NCBI GenBank assembly: GCA_025642065.1
Contig: JAODUP010000852.1
Coordinates: forward strand, 1 to 64,000
Reading direction: 5' to 3'
DNA: 64,000 nucleotides
From: Paralvinella palmiformis
Lineage: Eukaryota; Annelida; Polychaeta; Terebellida; Alvinellidae
Part shown: piece after piece, positions 38,338 to 52,844 of the stretch
Layout of the letters: each line of letters begins with the position of its first letter
Numbering within the stretch: position 1 is the stretch's first letter
Notes under the pieces: model-generated
What the model was told of the DNA's origin: nothing
What the model saw: the letters and a program-made list of their open reading frames with translations, nothing else
The model's database searches: none
Program-made: the position numbers and the translations under genes

Positions 38338-41158
38338 AAAATAAACGAAAACAGCATTGATTCGGTTTTAATTATTATTTGATACTAGCTAAAAATACGA
38401 GTCAGTTATTATTGTGCCGAATAGCTTCGGTTAGTGTACATATTATCAGGCAAACTGACGGTGATATCAAATTACTAGACGAATTTCGCAATTAGAATTT
38501 AAAATATTCTTGTTATTTCTCGCATTTCGCCGTCATTTAGACTGTTCCAGTGGTCAAGTACAGCCACTTGGACTATATAGAGCTGCTATACTGTGAATCA
38601 CGCTACTGTAGTACACTACCCGAATACTCCATCTTTCATACCATAACTAATACGAGGATCATGTATTTCTCGAATTATCCAGAAGATTGATATCGGAATG
38701 TATATACTGTGAAGCTATTATATATATATATATAAACACAGATACATACAAAGGTACGCAATCATTCATGACACCTGCATGTCCAACACCATAACACGGC
38801 AAAAGAGAAAAGAGAGTGGCAAACAGGAAGACAAATTTATAAATAACTGATAATGCCACAAATAATTTGCAGATTCTTTAGATGTATATACTAGTGAAGA
38901 ATGTTGTGCACAATTTAAACTCGTGAACAAAATCTATTGTACTTTAATTTTGTTGATTAATTGATACCAATGCTTATTTACACAAGTACCAGACACGTTA
39001 AGACAGTTATATTTTATGAATTTGTCTTCCTTTAAAATTTAAGACTAATGTTACAAATTTTGGTTTGTTAGGTTAGGAGTTTCATTGCTTTCACTGAAAA
39101 ATCCCCCGAAATATGATACCCGTAGAACACATTTACAGTAGTTCATTCACCTTTGTGTAAATTCTGTATGACTCACGTTAGAAATAATTGTTGTTATATT
39201 TTACACAATTTATGGAAAACTCATTTGCAAAAGGCAATTATTATTGTAATGGAAAACAGTATACTTCATTTTATAGATTTAATTGCAAAAATATATACTT
39301 ATACAAATAAATGAATACCACATTACCATATTTAGCTGTATTCAGCCATTTAAAAGGAAACAATATGCAGAAGAACAAATTTAATGGATGGTTTATAATA
39401 GGTGTTGATATAATATAAATGTTTACATGAAACTTAATATTGTGCTGTAAAGTTAATATTTGTAATGTGGAGAAAACCGGAGATGTCTTCTTCTCGCCCG
39501 CTAATCTCACGTGTTCTAACCTTAAGAAGCCTTCAGTTCCTGATCGCTGTGTTCTTCTGTTGTTAGGGCCCGTCTGAGTAACCGTATCGGGAGAATTACA
39601 GGTAAGAACTTAACAAAACATTCTGCTTCAAAGAACACAAGTCAATTGACTGAAAGATCAATATATTTTAGTTGAAATGTTTCCTATCTATTAACACATA
39701 TACGTGTATGCTTACCTGTATCACAAAGTCCAACGAAAGCACATTATAAAAACGTATTTGGGAATATACACAAAACAAATTTTATATAAAGTTAACTACA
39801 ACAACAAATTCTGTAGCAGGATGATAGAAGGACCGAATGCATAAGACCATCAAAAAACGCTGGCACTGATATTTCCTCATATAAAGCATACTCTCTACAT
39901 AAAACATTGCTAAGTGTCCAGGATTGGCTAAATGGCCAACACTCAGTGAGCGTAAATACATACAATCTTCTGTATATGATTACTACACATGTAAGTGAGT
40001 CGTAGGCAATTCTTTTCTTTGTCCTTTGCGATATTAATTATACCTGAGTCATACAGCCAACAGAAGCTTTTCCCGAGATAATGAGATGATCACATCAAAA
40101 CATTTCACTGCTCGGTGAAACATCCCGCAGATGTAAGCAGCACCGATCTGGGACTATTTGAGTGGGGATAAAACATGACCTTTCTAAGATAAATGTTTCT
40201 AAACTACCAGTTTGACCCATTCCCCATAATATTAGTTTCTGCTCTGGAAACAAATCCGGAAAACTTTCATCCCGGTATTAGTGAATAATTAACTATCTCC
40301 AAAACGGAGAGAACCAACCTGAGAATTAAGCGTCTTTAGTTATTTCCTTCGCGTTCAATCTTCGTGATTAATTTGAACACCTGGAGTTGTTGGTTTTTTT
40401 CCCAATTGATATCCTGTATCACAGTTTACAAATCAGCACTGGTATTTAATTAATTAGATTAATGGTGAAATAGATTGGTAAAATGGATTTATATAAGACG
40501 TAAAAATATTGTTTAGGATTTCACTAGTTCAATTCAAATTTCAAACATCAACCTGGAAAAATACCCATAACCTTATGGTTTCAGACCATTTTAAAATATA
40601 ACTTTGTTAATTGAGAGGTAAACCGAGGGTGATCACGATTATTAAAATCAACCGGACAATGAATGAGACACTTAGCATCAAATTTAGTGAAGTGTCCAAT
40701 ATTGTAAAGGAACGATAAATGCCATAACACGAGTAACCGGAGAACAAAGACTAAAATACAGTTAATTATCTAAAGAATCGAGAGAAAATATGCTGCAAAG
40801 AAATGGTTGGCTAAAGGTAAGTTTATGTACATTTATGTCAGTGTCTGTGCGCGCGCATGTTTTTTTCCGTGCGTGTGCGCGTGTATTGTTGTCATTCTTC
40901 ATCATGGAGAGATTTATATTAATCTTATCAATGCTTATGCTAAACAATATTCTTGTCGTTTATTTCACATGCCATCATGTACATATTTCACATTGGAAGC
41001 GAAACAGAAACATTTATTAAGGTTTTATGTGTAAATGCCGGTATTTCGCTCCACTCCCCAAAATTTCCTGGTAAAAATCAGTATTTCCCTGCATCCCGGT
41101 ACATATATAGGACACAATCCAATGAACGGCTATTCCCATGACATATAAATCTTTAATG
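38338..41158. other. Intergenic, AT-rich, no supported gene
   Basis: Small open frames (66-79 codons at 38659, 39271, 40790) are AT-rich and unlike coding sequence. No repeat family was recognised in this stretch. Confidence 0.5.
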
Positions 41159-41203
41159 ATGGTTGGTGTTTTACGACCATTTTGTGCACATGGTAGGCTA
41201 AAT
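41159..41203 (-). mobile_element. SINE family 1, tail fragment
   Basis: TGGTTGGTGTTTTACGACCA and TTTTGTGCACATGGTAGGCT are the reverse complement of the family 1 3' end. It is joined directly to a LINE tail in the opposite orientation. Confidence 0.7.
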
Positions 41204-41334
41204 CTGTTATAGGGCTTTTACAGACATATTATTTGGGGGTATTATTATATTACCTATTATTTGTACAGTGCCTTTGAATGGCTCCTGATAGTAAGGCCGA
41301 TTTATTAAATATACATTATTATTATTACTGTGAG
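41204..41334 (+). mobile_element. LINE 3' UTR tail (same family as 33056-34797)
   Basis: TGTTATAGGGCTTTTACAGA through TGAATGGCTCCTGATAGTAAGG to TTTATTAAATATACATTATTATT matches the 3' UTR of the minus-strand LINE. Only about 130 bases are present. Confidence 0.85.
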
Positions 41335-41929
41335 ATATTTCATTGATATAAGCGTAGTATATAGACATTGAGAATCATGGGACAGTTCGATCCTAAAAAG
41401 CTTATACAGCATCCATTTAAAAATATCACTTATACAGTATATCTCTTGGGGGAAATATTAGTAAATGACATATCAGTGGCAGCGTGGTGGAACAATACTC
41501 ATTTTGTGTAAAAAATCACCCCAAAACAGAACAGAACGTACCAACTTAACAGAGTAAAATTTGCGTTGATTTATTCTATTTGTTGCGCAGAATGTAGTAG
41601 ATTCTATATATCCTCTACTTATTGTTGATCATCCTTACTTATTTATTTATAACTTTGGCCAACTAACCAGCCAGTCAACCCGATTCTGTTTCGAAGACTC
41701 TCGTTCACTTTTTCTATGTAATTATTGCCAGCAAGATGCTGGTATTGTGCTTAGATAAATTATTATGTTAATGAAGAGTTTGCTACATGTTCTATAGGTT
41801 TTTCTCTAATTTAATGATATATAATTTACTTCAACATTCCGGAATAATGTGTATGACTGTGTTGTGGAATCCTTACACTCCACATGATTGTTATACATCA
41901 GTATTTTTAGCTTACTTCAGGATCCAGCG
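41335..41929. other. Short intergenic stretch
   Basis: No feature recognised. The right part (from about 41830) may belong to the following LINE relic. Confidence 0.4.
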
Positions 41930-43330
41930 AAAATCAAGTAATCACTTTTATTGTCCCCAAGGTGTCATCTCTTATCGTCTCTCTATTCAGAAATGTTGAG
42001 AACAAATGGTGTTCCATCTTGTATTAAAATTAGTATGATTCTACCCATCTTAAAGAAACCGAGTTTAAATGCGAATAAACCGGAACACTACAGAGCCATC
42101 ACACCGAGCTCTATTTTTACCAACTTGTTTCAGAGCTACATGCTGCCTACATATGTGTTTAATGGTGAACAGTTCGTGTTTAGAAGGGGATGTGGTACAG
42201 CTCACGTTATAACTATGATGAACAACATTATTTCTCACTTAAACACGCTGGATCACCCTTATACATTTTTGTTTCGATTCATTATGGCATGAGGGTCTGC
42301 TTCTTGAACACTAACAACATATACCCAAAGCCTTGTGGCGATTTTTATGTGCGTGGTACTGTAATCTAACAGCAATTATTAAATGGAATGGCTAAATTTG
42401 TTGTCATGGTATTTAATGTACTAATATAAGTGATCCTTTGCAATAACCTAAATCCAGCGATTAAGGAGCACGCTTTGGTAAGGTGCATGGTTTTTAATTA
42501 ATTCGCGTTGGCCTTTGCCAACAATAGTAGTTTCTTGTCCAAACAGTTTTAGGCGCAAAGCATAGTAAGTCATGGATATTAACATTTGGTATTAAAAAAG
42601 GGCAATATTTTATTTTGGAAGAGTTTGGTTGCATGCTTCGACATTAGCCCAATTTCAGTCTTGGTGAACAAGTACTTTCAAATGTGAATCCCACTCGGAG
42701 TCAGTCTTACATCGAATGCTCAATTCCGAATTGTTAAATGTCGCGACAGCTCGTTTGCTTTTTCTGATGTTGGCACGTGATATCAGGGCCTAGCATCAGA
42801 CGCAAAGTCAGATCTTTAAAACAATATGCCAAGCCAGGTTATTATATGGTTTAGAATCAGTTCCTATAAGTAATGCCATTATAAAACAATAAGAAAATAT
42901 GCAAGAGAGTTTATGGCATACCAAGATTGACCCATTAGCAATTATTGAAAGCCCTTAGTATTAATAACATTGACAGCCATGTACGAAGTCTACAAGTTCA
43001 CCATATAACAGAATTTTCAAAACCTGTACAGCTTTAAGTGATTTAGTATCCGTCTAAGTCTGTGGAAACTGCCAAGGGCACTATTATTGATAGTATTTTT
43101 AAACGTGACCATTTGTCCCCATTGAATGTCTGGTTTCTAAATTCATACCGTACCATTTTGACAAACAAGATCGTGTCGTGAAATCGCTGATATACCACAA
43201 TAATTGTATTAAGTCGTGGTATAATGAGCATGTTTTAACTGATTTATTAACATAACTAAACTGTTTTAATAATGTGCCTGACTCTGCCATGAAAAGGGCT
43301 TACATCTCACACAGCAGACTTTAATTTCGT
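41930..43330 (+). mobile_element. Decayed non-LTR retrotransposon RT, second LINE family
   Basis: The frame 41951-42292 shows GVPSCIKISMILPILKKPSL and HYRAITPSSIFTNLFQ, an RT fingers motif (YRxI), then GTAHVITMMNNIISH. In another frame downstream come FDSLWHEGLL near 42275, LWRFLCAWYCNLTAIIKWNG near 42330, a FGIKK motif near 42590, and LLYGLESVPIS near 42842. These follow the order of a LINE RT and its thumb, with many stops and frame changes. The YADD region is not readable. The family differs from the CR1-like copies. Its clade is undetermined. Confidence 0.75.
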
Positions 43331-44666
43331 TTTATATGTGTATACAATAATATCTAGTCTGTCGAATGATCTAGTCACATTATGAACATAAATCTGTCAT
43401 GAAATCACTTTTAATAATAAACAAGTCGGAATTCAAAACAAGCTGTTATATAATTAGTATAAATATTTTATTAAGAAATGAATGTCGGACTGAGAATATG
43501 TTACCTACACATAGTTAAATAGCAATTTACAATAATTCAGCTAGGAAAAAATTGCAATAACTAGACAATTATAAATATTACGTGCTTTAAACGTAAGATT
43601 TATATCACTCAACAAATTTAAGGGAGCCAGGTGGCTATTCCTACTGATTATTTTCTATAACCCGATCAGAATAGGTTAATACATTTATTTTTGTTGATGT
43701 ATAGCCTGCCAATGACTTTCTGGCGATTAAAAGTCAAGTCATACACAACTTGACTCACTCCGAGCTTACATCACAGCCAATATCCCATAAAAAGGCAATG
43801 AAGCTGAATACTGGATATGAAATAATGCAATTAGTTCTGTCCCGTTCTTGCCGAACATTTGATTTCAATTTCAAAGTGCTAGCCCTGAAACTATCACACA
43901 GAATTAATCTCAAACATTGAAGACGACCACAAAAAAAAAAAACAATTCGGTTAAACACATCAACCTTCTGCAAGATTTAAAAGCCAATTGTACTTCATCA
44001 ATTTGGTAATTGATGGTAGGAGCGACAACACAGTCAGCTGTCATTGATCATTTCTATTACATGCCTTGAAATGAATGAAGAATAGTTTGGCTATTTAATT
44101 GTCAAACTCTACTGTACACCACATAACAAACAACGCATAGCTAAACGTGCAATTTCTTTACTGTTAATCAAAGGCATGATTTCTTATAACCAAATTAGTT
44201 CACACGTGATGCGTAAAGAACCAAGACCTGAACATTATATTAAACACACGTTTACAAAAATGTGATACCACGTGCAAGAACTAAATAATTAGCCACTACA
44301 GTATAAGTTACATTTTAGGCTACATTCACTACATTATACGCAACATACGCAACATACACATGCACAGCGCTGAACTTATTGCTTGTAGGCACTTCTTAAA
44401 GGCACTATTTGCAACAACACTTCAAAACCGATTGGCACGAGTAAGAAAACAGGCCACAGTTTGTTTGCCAGAAAACAAACAGCTACATTGAATACAAAAA
44501 GTTCTTAGATGCTCTCTAGAAAGCTTTAAACGAGAGTCAAATTTAAATTAGGCAAAATTCAACACACACACACACACACACACATAACACACATATATAT
44601 ATATATACATATACATATATATATATATGGGTCACTAACAGCAACTGTTCATGTTCAAACAAATTC
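43331..44666 (-). other. Probable 3' UTR of NCAPG and downstream flank
   Basis: On the minus strand this follows the inferred NCAPG stop codon. AATAAA hexamers on that strand lie at 43684-43689 and 43467-43472, giving candidate 3' ends about 1.0 and 1.2 kb after the stop. A 2-kb-scale UTR is not excluded. Otherwise nothing is recognised except the microsatellite at 44561-44630. Confidence 0.4.
44561..44630. repeat. CA then TA microsatellite
   Basis: CA run, ACATAACAC interruption, then ATATAC/TATA. Confidence 0.93.
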
Positions 44667-44718
44667 TCAGTTCACCTCATTGTCAATGTCACATAATGGT
44701 CCTCTCCTGACATGGGCT
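44667..44718 (-). CDS. NCAPG: NCAPG candidate terminal coding exon
   Basis: After a pyrimidine-rich TTCTATTCTGTTTGCTTTCAG acceptor (ending at 44719), 17 codons (R/AHVRRGPLCDIDNEVN) precede TGA at 44669-44667 in the correct phase. It is not conserved with vertebrates, and the intron would be 4.6 kb, so this is inference from splice signals and phase. Confidence 0.5.
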
Positions 44719-47700
44719 CTGAAAGCAAACAGAATAGAATAAGTTACTGGACTAGTACTAACTAACCCAAGATCAGCTGAATTTAAAAAAAATTACCATT
44801 TAATCAGAACATCATAACAGAAGCAAAGGTAACTCATGAGACGCTGTAATAAACCCATACACACTTCTACACAGACAAGAGTCTACATGCCAGAACAAAA
44901 TAGCAGAAAATATTCACCCAGTTGGATGACACATGCTATATACAGTTAAAGCAATATACCAGCAATGGATCAGTTTAAATTATATTAGACATACAGCCAC
45001 CCCTCCAATCTCTGTATGTATGTGTGTGTGTGTGTGTGTGTGCGCATGTGTCTGCACATGTGTGAGTGTGTGTTTTTGAGGACTGCTGTGATCCATACGC
45101 AAATAAAAGGATAATGATAACTCAGTTTAATATTAGGCACTTTCTGACTAGTGACTAGTGTTGGGTTTCTTCGAGTAAACTGGAAACATCTGGAAGTTAT
45201 TTCTTCTAGAAATTGGAAGAAACTGACAGATGCAAAAATAATGTAGCCCACTACTGAATGACATTTTCCTATATTAAATGAGGGTTCATACATATTTTGA
45301 CATCTCAGATTCCAGAACTTTCCAAGACCTTCCAATGTCAAATTCAAGGACCTTTTCAATGAATTCACAAACTTTTAACGTGCAAAAATTCACCCATATT
45401 TCGGAAGAAGTGTAACGACTGAATTCCTGTATGCTGATAAGTAAAAATTCCAGGACTTTCAAAGACCTCTACAAAATTTCTAGGATCCAAATTTTAAAAT
45501 TCCAGGACGTTCCACGTTTTCAAGAACCTGTGCAAACCCTGTAAATATGTCAAAATTTATAAATCTGCATGTACTGATTAGTCTTTAATGGAATGGTAAT
45601 ACATAGGGATCTAGATTGTAAAGAACACGCCTTTAATGAGTACATTTGTGAGTAAATTTTAATAATTGCTATATGTCTTCAGTATTCAAAGAAATCTACA
45701 CCCAGCTAACAAAATAGAGAACCATGCTACTTCACTGTACCTTCAACTTTTACTGACTGCTATAATGATTTTAAGAACCACTACATTTAATCTGATAATT
45801 TAGAAGTAAATTAGCTGTCACGGGAAGGCAAAACACGCAAGATTCCACTACAATTCTACCCACAACCCCCATATTTATACAATAAAAGTTGTTTATAACG
45901 AAATTCAAGGGTTAAGGGGAATTCATTTTGTTATAATGGCACTTCGAGTTATCCCAGTTTTCAAATCTAGGTGCCATGTATGTATTACATTTTAGTTACC
46001 GAAGCACGAGCACTAATTGCTGAAAATAACCCTGTTTTATTATGTATGCTGCCTGGTGTTTTGCTATAAATGGAAGACACGGAGCAAATGTGTTCCTAGT
46101 CTCTGATTGGATGACGGAAAACAACAATTCAGAGAACTTTTATGTCCACATTCTCCTTAGTGATTTCACATGAAAAAAATATAAAAATTTAAATTTAAAA
46201 TATTAACCAGCATGATTTATATTGGTTTAATGCTGCTTGGACCGAAAAATCACTTCGAATTAGGCAAGTTTTTGTTGTATAAATTTTGTTATATCCAAGT
46301 TTCTTTACTATGGAGGTGAATGGACGTTTGGCTGGACCAACTAACCACTTCAAGTTAAACTACTATTTCATTAAATCCTAGTTATTTAAAACCAACTTTT
46401 ACTGTATATAAATTAACAGTTTAATAAGAAGTTAATTAATTATTTAATTAGGAATCACAACGCTGTCCTTTACTTGGCGACAACTCTGTGACGATATTGC
46501 TATTATTAGCAACTATATAATTGTTACAATTAACTCCTCACTAAAACATAATCTGTTTCTTTCACTTCCCTGTCTCTAAGAAATCTAGTCCATATATTAT
46601 TACATAAATGAAGAAGCAGCATGATTTATATTGGTCTAATGCTGCTTGGACCAAAAAATCACATCGAATTAGGCAAGTTTTTGCTGTATAAATTTTTTTA
46701 TATCCAAGTTTCTTTACTATGGAGGTGAATGGACGTTTGGCTGGACCAACTAACCACTTCAAGTTAAACTACTATTTCATTAAATCCTAGTTATTTAAAA
46801 CCAACTTTTACTGTATATAAATTAACAGTTTAATAAGAAGTTAATTAATTATTTAATTAGGAATCACAACGCTGTCCTTTACTTGGCGACAACTCTGTGA
46901 CGATATTGCTATTATTAGCAACTACATAATTGTTACAATTAACTCCTCACTAAAACATAATCTGTTTCTTTCACTTCCCTGTCTCTAAGAAATCTAGTCC
47001 ATATATTATTACATAAATGAAGAAGCAGGTGACTTTATCTTTATCTCTGAAAAACCACCCACAGCAAGTGAAGAGCTGTGCACTCACAAAATGGAATACC
47101 AAACATCAGCTCTGTTCCAGCTGCACTGGATTCCTGTACATAACAGATCACTACACAGTATCTTATTTCACACATTCAAAGCACTGAGTGGAAAAGCACC
47201 ACTGTAAGCAATCTGATCCAAAAATATATACTATTACTAATGAGATTGCTGCGATCCGAGTCTTGCTCAGTTTTGAAGATGCCAAAAAGCCACACAGTCA
47301 TGTATGAAGAACACCTTTTACCATCAATTCCCGGGCCAAGGAACAAGTCGCCTAATCATATTAAATTTCCAGAAAGTAAAGAAATATTTTCTACGGTTAT
47401 TATTAATAATATCTGTAAAGCAGTCTATTTATGTATGAAATGTGTTCATGCTATGGGAACCAGAACATGCTTTTCAATCTGTTTTCAGTGCATAATATCG
47501 AAGAGTAACTCAGGTTAAATAAGGTGCCACATAAATTATAATTACTATTACTATTGGTATTATTATTATTATTATTATTATTTATTAGAAGAACAGTTGA
47601 TGGAAGATTAATAAAGCAGGAATTTTTTTTATCACTTATAGTATTAATCTTAACAGAAATATTTTGTTAACATGTATTTGTCTTCTTTTAAATTTTTATA

Positions 47701-50448
47701 ATCATTACTATTTCTTCATTTTTTTAAACTGCAAGAAAAGGGCTTCAATTTCAAATTAACAGAATATTTCAAATTGACAGCTTTCCCAAGAAAAGCACAC
47801 TATCCAATGAAGAGCTGGGTTAACTACCCAGTACTACAAGGTTTATATTTATATCTGAAAATATGATTGTAGCAGTTGCCTCGGTTATAGTACACCTATA
47901 AAGCAAACTTACTGATGTGAGCATCTCCCCTTCATGTTAGAAGGACCTGTGTATGCCCCCTAACATCAGTATTGAAATTGTATTTTGAACTGAACTGGTG
48001 TCATTATAGAAGATATACCAAGTAGATATAAACCATTTATGGAAGTAAACTGTCTGTCTGATTAAAGAACGACTAGGCCATGCAACACTACAACACACTA
48101 GTTACATTTAGAAGTATAAAAAAGCATCGCATCACACACGCACACACAATAAAAATTTGTTCACCTCTAAAGTCATGGCCAGTTAATGATTTGATTGATG
48201 TTAGGGAGCGTTAGTGATCGCCCGTTCGTGCCGCTTAACAGTTTCTGGCCGACCAATTGTGGGGTCAAATGGGTGTGAAACCATAGTTCTCTGATTGATT
48301 GATGGTGCAAAACAAGTTGGTGGTCACCCGTTCGGTGATTTGTGGCCGGCCAGTTGTTGGGATCACACGGGTGTAGATGTCGTAGCTGCGGGGTTTGGTT
48401 GGGTTTGTACTACATTAATGTTTTTGTGGTGTGGGTGAAAGTGTGAAAGCTTTGTTAGTGAATGTTTGTTATGGTACAGCTAAGTCAGCGGAGTTTGTAT
48501 CAAGGGACATGTGGACAACACGCTGATTGTACTGGGGGGAGAATTCCCCTTTATATACCTGTTTGGATGTGTGGGAGGAGTTTTTAGTGGGGGATTGTTC
48601 TTGACTCAGCCAAGTCAGCGGTGTTTGGACCATACAACAATGCTGACAATGCTGAGGGGACAATTCCCTATATATATCTTGATTTTTGTAGATTTTTATG
48701 GGTTGGGTTCTGCAGTGGAGAGTTTCGAGGAGTGGAGAGGTTTTGGACAGTTTCCAGTACAGTTTATAGAGTGAGTGAATTTATAGGAATAAAGTAGATT
48801 CGAGACCACATGAGTTCGGAGTTTTGAAAGACTGCTTAGCTAAGGCCGAGGTCCGGGACGGGCCGGCCACATCCCGGATCTCGGTACTTATCAGACCACA
48901 TAACAAAATCTGTAAGACATGGCACTGTTCAGCCAAAAGCAACAATCTGGTACCAGTCAAAACTTAAAATAAACAAGCAGAACAAAGACAGTCATCACTA
49001 CGTCAGCTCCAAACCAAAAACTATATACAAGCTAAAGCCATCTTAATATCATGCATAAACCACAAGATGATACCAATGCATAACGTACTGCCGATGATGT
49101 ATAGACATTCCTACGATGGGCTCAGCACAGTCTGTACTGCTTCATGCGATGACCTGCCGAGACATGAACCCCCATCATAACTCTAAACACTAAACCATGC
49201 AGCAGAGTAGTAAACCAAAGAAGCTTAACCATTCTGACAAAATACAACAAAAATTCAACGCCGTGTCACTGAAATGACATGCACACTCACCTGGTGGCTC
49301 TCTTCTCAACAATTCCAGCCGAATCGTCTTCATTGCTTTTTTCCGAGTCCGACTCCGAAGGGCAGATATCAAGTTTTTTGCGAGGAGTCTCTGCCAGTGG
49401 TTCATCGGTTTTGTTAGATGAAGAGTGCTGTCTCCGTCTAGTAGATCTAACAGAACGTCCTGTTCCTGGTTTAGCACTGGCCGAAGCTGGCTTGGTGGCC
49501 TGTTTCTTAACATAACCTTGCTTGGTCAGAGTGGCTATACAACGTTTACCGCTCCGCAGGCAACGTGTTACTTGGCTCGAGGATTCATTCATGCTGACAT
49601 CTTCATCCCTGTAATCAAAGTTGTTTAGACAATCACCATAAAACGATCAATATTACGCCAATTCATTTTGCCTGTTTCGCTCACATCCCGGATGTAAATA
49701 CAAAATTTCCTATAACAGGGTTCATACACATTTTGACATCTCAGATTCCAGGACTTTCCAGGACCTTCCAATGTCAAATTCAAGGACCTTTTCAATGAAT
49801 CCACGAACTTTTAACGTGCAGATACATCCATACTTTGGAAGAAGTGTAATGACTGAATTCCTGTATCCTTATGATTAAAAATATAGATCTGTAAGTCCAA
49901 ATTCCAGGACTTTCAACGACCCCTAGAATAAATCCAAGACTTTCCAGGCCTGGAATCCAAATTTTCAAATTCGATGGCCTTTCCAGGTTTTCAAGGACCT
50001 GTGCGAATGCTGTATAAGAAAGCAAAGTTCTCCTTTCTCTTACCATGCACAACGGATTACTGTAAACAATCACTGCTATAAATTTAGTGATAACTGTTTG
50101 TGTGAAGTTCAATAATAAATACCTCTCTTCAGAGTTGGCTGATGACAGTGTGACATCTTGCTGAGTAACCTCCGAGTGTGCTGCAGACGTATTTAGGACT
50201 GAATAGAAAAGTTAAGACATAATAGAAACTTATCATATCAGATCATACGCCTAGCCAGACGGCCGTGTTCTGCACGGCCAATTTTGCACGTGCACGTGAT
50301 CCTACCCTGTATCACAGACTATTTTTAGATAAATAACGACGTGACAGTATTAATCCAACAACTTTCTAAACACAATTCATAACTGTATACAAAATAAGGC
50401 ATACACAATTATCACAAATATTGTTATATTTCAAGCATACACCCCCCC

Positions 50449-50492
<44 letters not shown>

Positions 50493-50796
50493 TATACACA
50501 CACACACAGTCAAAATAAATGATTTTTTGGTGATTTAAATAATGCTTGCTCACATACACATACACACTACCAATGACTTAAATACATCATGATATTACCA
50601 TGGCCACTACTACCTTCCAGGGTCTTGTCTTCAGCTTCAGGCAGTATCTCATCCTCCTCACAACCAGCCTGCTGAAATTAGAATTGTAAAAACTGTTGTC
50701 CACATACAGAATTTCTGAGGACACATTTCAAAACTGAGCACCAATGGATTAAATCTCAATCTCCCATAAGTACTCCAATGGACAAGTTACACATTT

Positions 50797-50864
<68 letters not shown>

Positions 50865-52786
50865 ATATATCACACACACACACACACACACACGTGTCAT
50901 AGGGCACCATTTAAACAATTTGCTTGGTTTATAAAACATGCACACTAACCTTCTGATCATCATTTTTATCCAATTCATCGACTTGTGTTTTTCTCAAGCC
51001 GTCTTCTGTTTCTTCAGCTGCATCTTTTGAAGTGCTCAGATTGTTCTCACTTGTCCGGTGAAAAACATCAAGACTTTCTGTTAACATGTCGGTTGTTATT
51101 CTGTAGAACTTCTGCAGCACTCTATTGCATCGACGATCTTTAACCTCCTGTCAAATACAAATGCAGCAACTTCCAAAATTCACACCATTTGGGACAGAAA
51201 ACATATTACTGTAATTTTAGTGTAAAAGGCAGCAGTTCATCTAGGTATTGAGAGAAAGGGTGGACTTCCCACCATTGCCTATCCAGTGAGGACTGTCTGT
51301 GTCTGGTTTGGGAATAGCAGTGGAAAGAGCTCAGCCCTTCTACTAGTTCTTGGGTGGTAGAGGAAAACACAATATTATATGTACAAAAAGATACACGCGT
51401 GCACGCACACACAAGATCACCCCTCTGAAGGAGATGCAAGAGACCAGATTATAACAGACTAAATACTGAAAACAATTAAAAAATGATCAAGTTAAAGCTA
51501 TTAAACACAGAGTGCCACAATGGTTGCATGAGGATGTGGTTTCCAAAATCAAACAAGCATAAAAATGAACCAAATCATCACTTATGCAGTGACCTGCACA
51601 GGCCATTATCCCAACACACAGACTACAGGGGTGATGCCATCAGCTGACTGTGATCTTAGCCCTGAAAAACCCATTATCAGGCCAATCCCTTACATTGAAA
51701 GATAGCAACAAATCTGACCTAGAATGATCCTTCTGAAACGAAAACATCGATCCTGATTGAGGACACAGTCGAACAAATCAGTAATAAGCAGGCATGGGGT
51801 AATTGTAATCGATTACACAATCTCAAGTAATCTGCTAAACAGTGGAGATTCCCTCATCTTTGTATATTAGAAGACTAAGAACAAGAACATAATAATAAGT
51901 CTGTGGCACAAACAAGGTTCATACAAGTCACCAACATTTAAATTCAAGCGTTTTCTTGGATATATATTCAAGGATATATATTCCAGCAATGTATTTAATT
52001 TTTCAGTCCATTTGTTTACAACACCAGTTTATTATGTCTTATCTTGTGGCTACAGGATATCAACCAATCATCAAAAAGATTATTTACACAACAAATCAAG
52101 GAGCTCATGGCAAGCGACAAAATCTACCATTTTCCAAAAATGTTATAATGCCATTTTTTTTAAATACTTGTTTTACAAACCAGCCGACCACAGTTGATAC
52201 TCACAGCTGGGAAATTAAATTGTCTTTTATTCTTTTTATTACTATTTTCCTGTGGCTAACCTTGTTTTCCTCTTCTTCAAATTGTTTATTTCGACATTCA
52301 GAATACATCATTTTAACGAAAGCACAAACGCATACAGAATGTTGAAAAGGAAGATGCTTGAAGCATTGCTTATATGATTCACCCCCCCCTTAACATAACA
52401 TTAAAAACATTCATGATAAATTTAAAAATAAAAAGGTGTGGAAGTTGAGCATTCGCAGTTTTCCCCCAGTAGGTACTAACCTGAAATAACTGGATTAATT
52501 AAGGGGAGAAGTGGGGAGGTTCAACCACTTTACACTTCAATGATTTGATCTTAGTATATCCGATACAGCAATCGGTAAGAAGTATGTTTAATGTTCCTAA
52601 TAAAGCATTGATCATGTAATTTGTGACCCAATTCAATGTTGTAAAGTTTATTTATATAAGCAAAGTGGTGGGAGTGGAAGTTCGACCACAGTGCAAGGCT
52701 TGTCTTGTTGGAATTTGGGGTAGAAACCCCTGGCTGTCGCCTATTGGGCACAGCTAAACACACACAGTGCGGGATGGATCAACCAC

Positions 52787-52844
<58 letters not shown>

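Noticed and set aside
49190..49515. Other open frames across NCAPG exon 13 on both strands
   Set aside because: Only the minus frame ending KRATR is in phase with flanking exons. The others are shadows.
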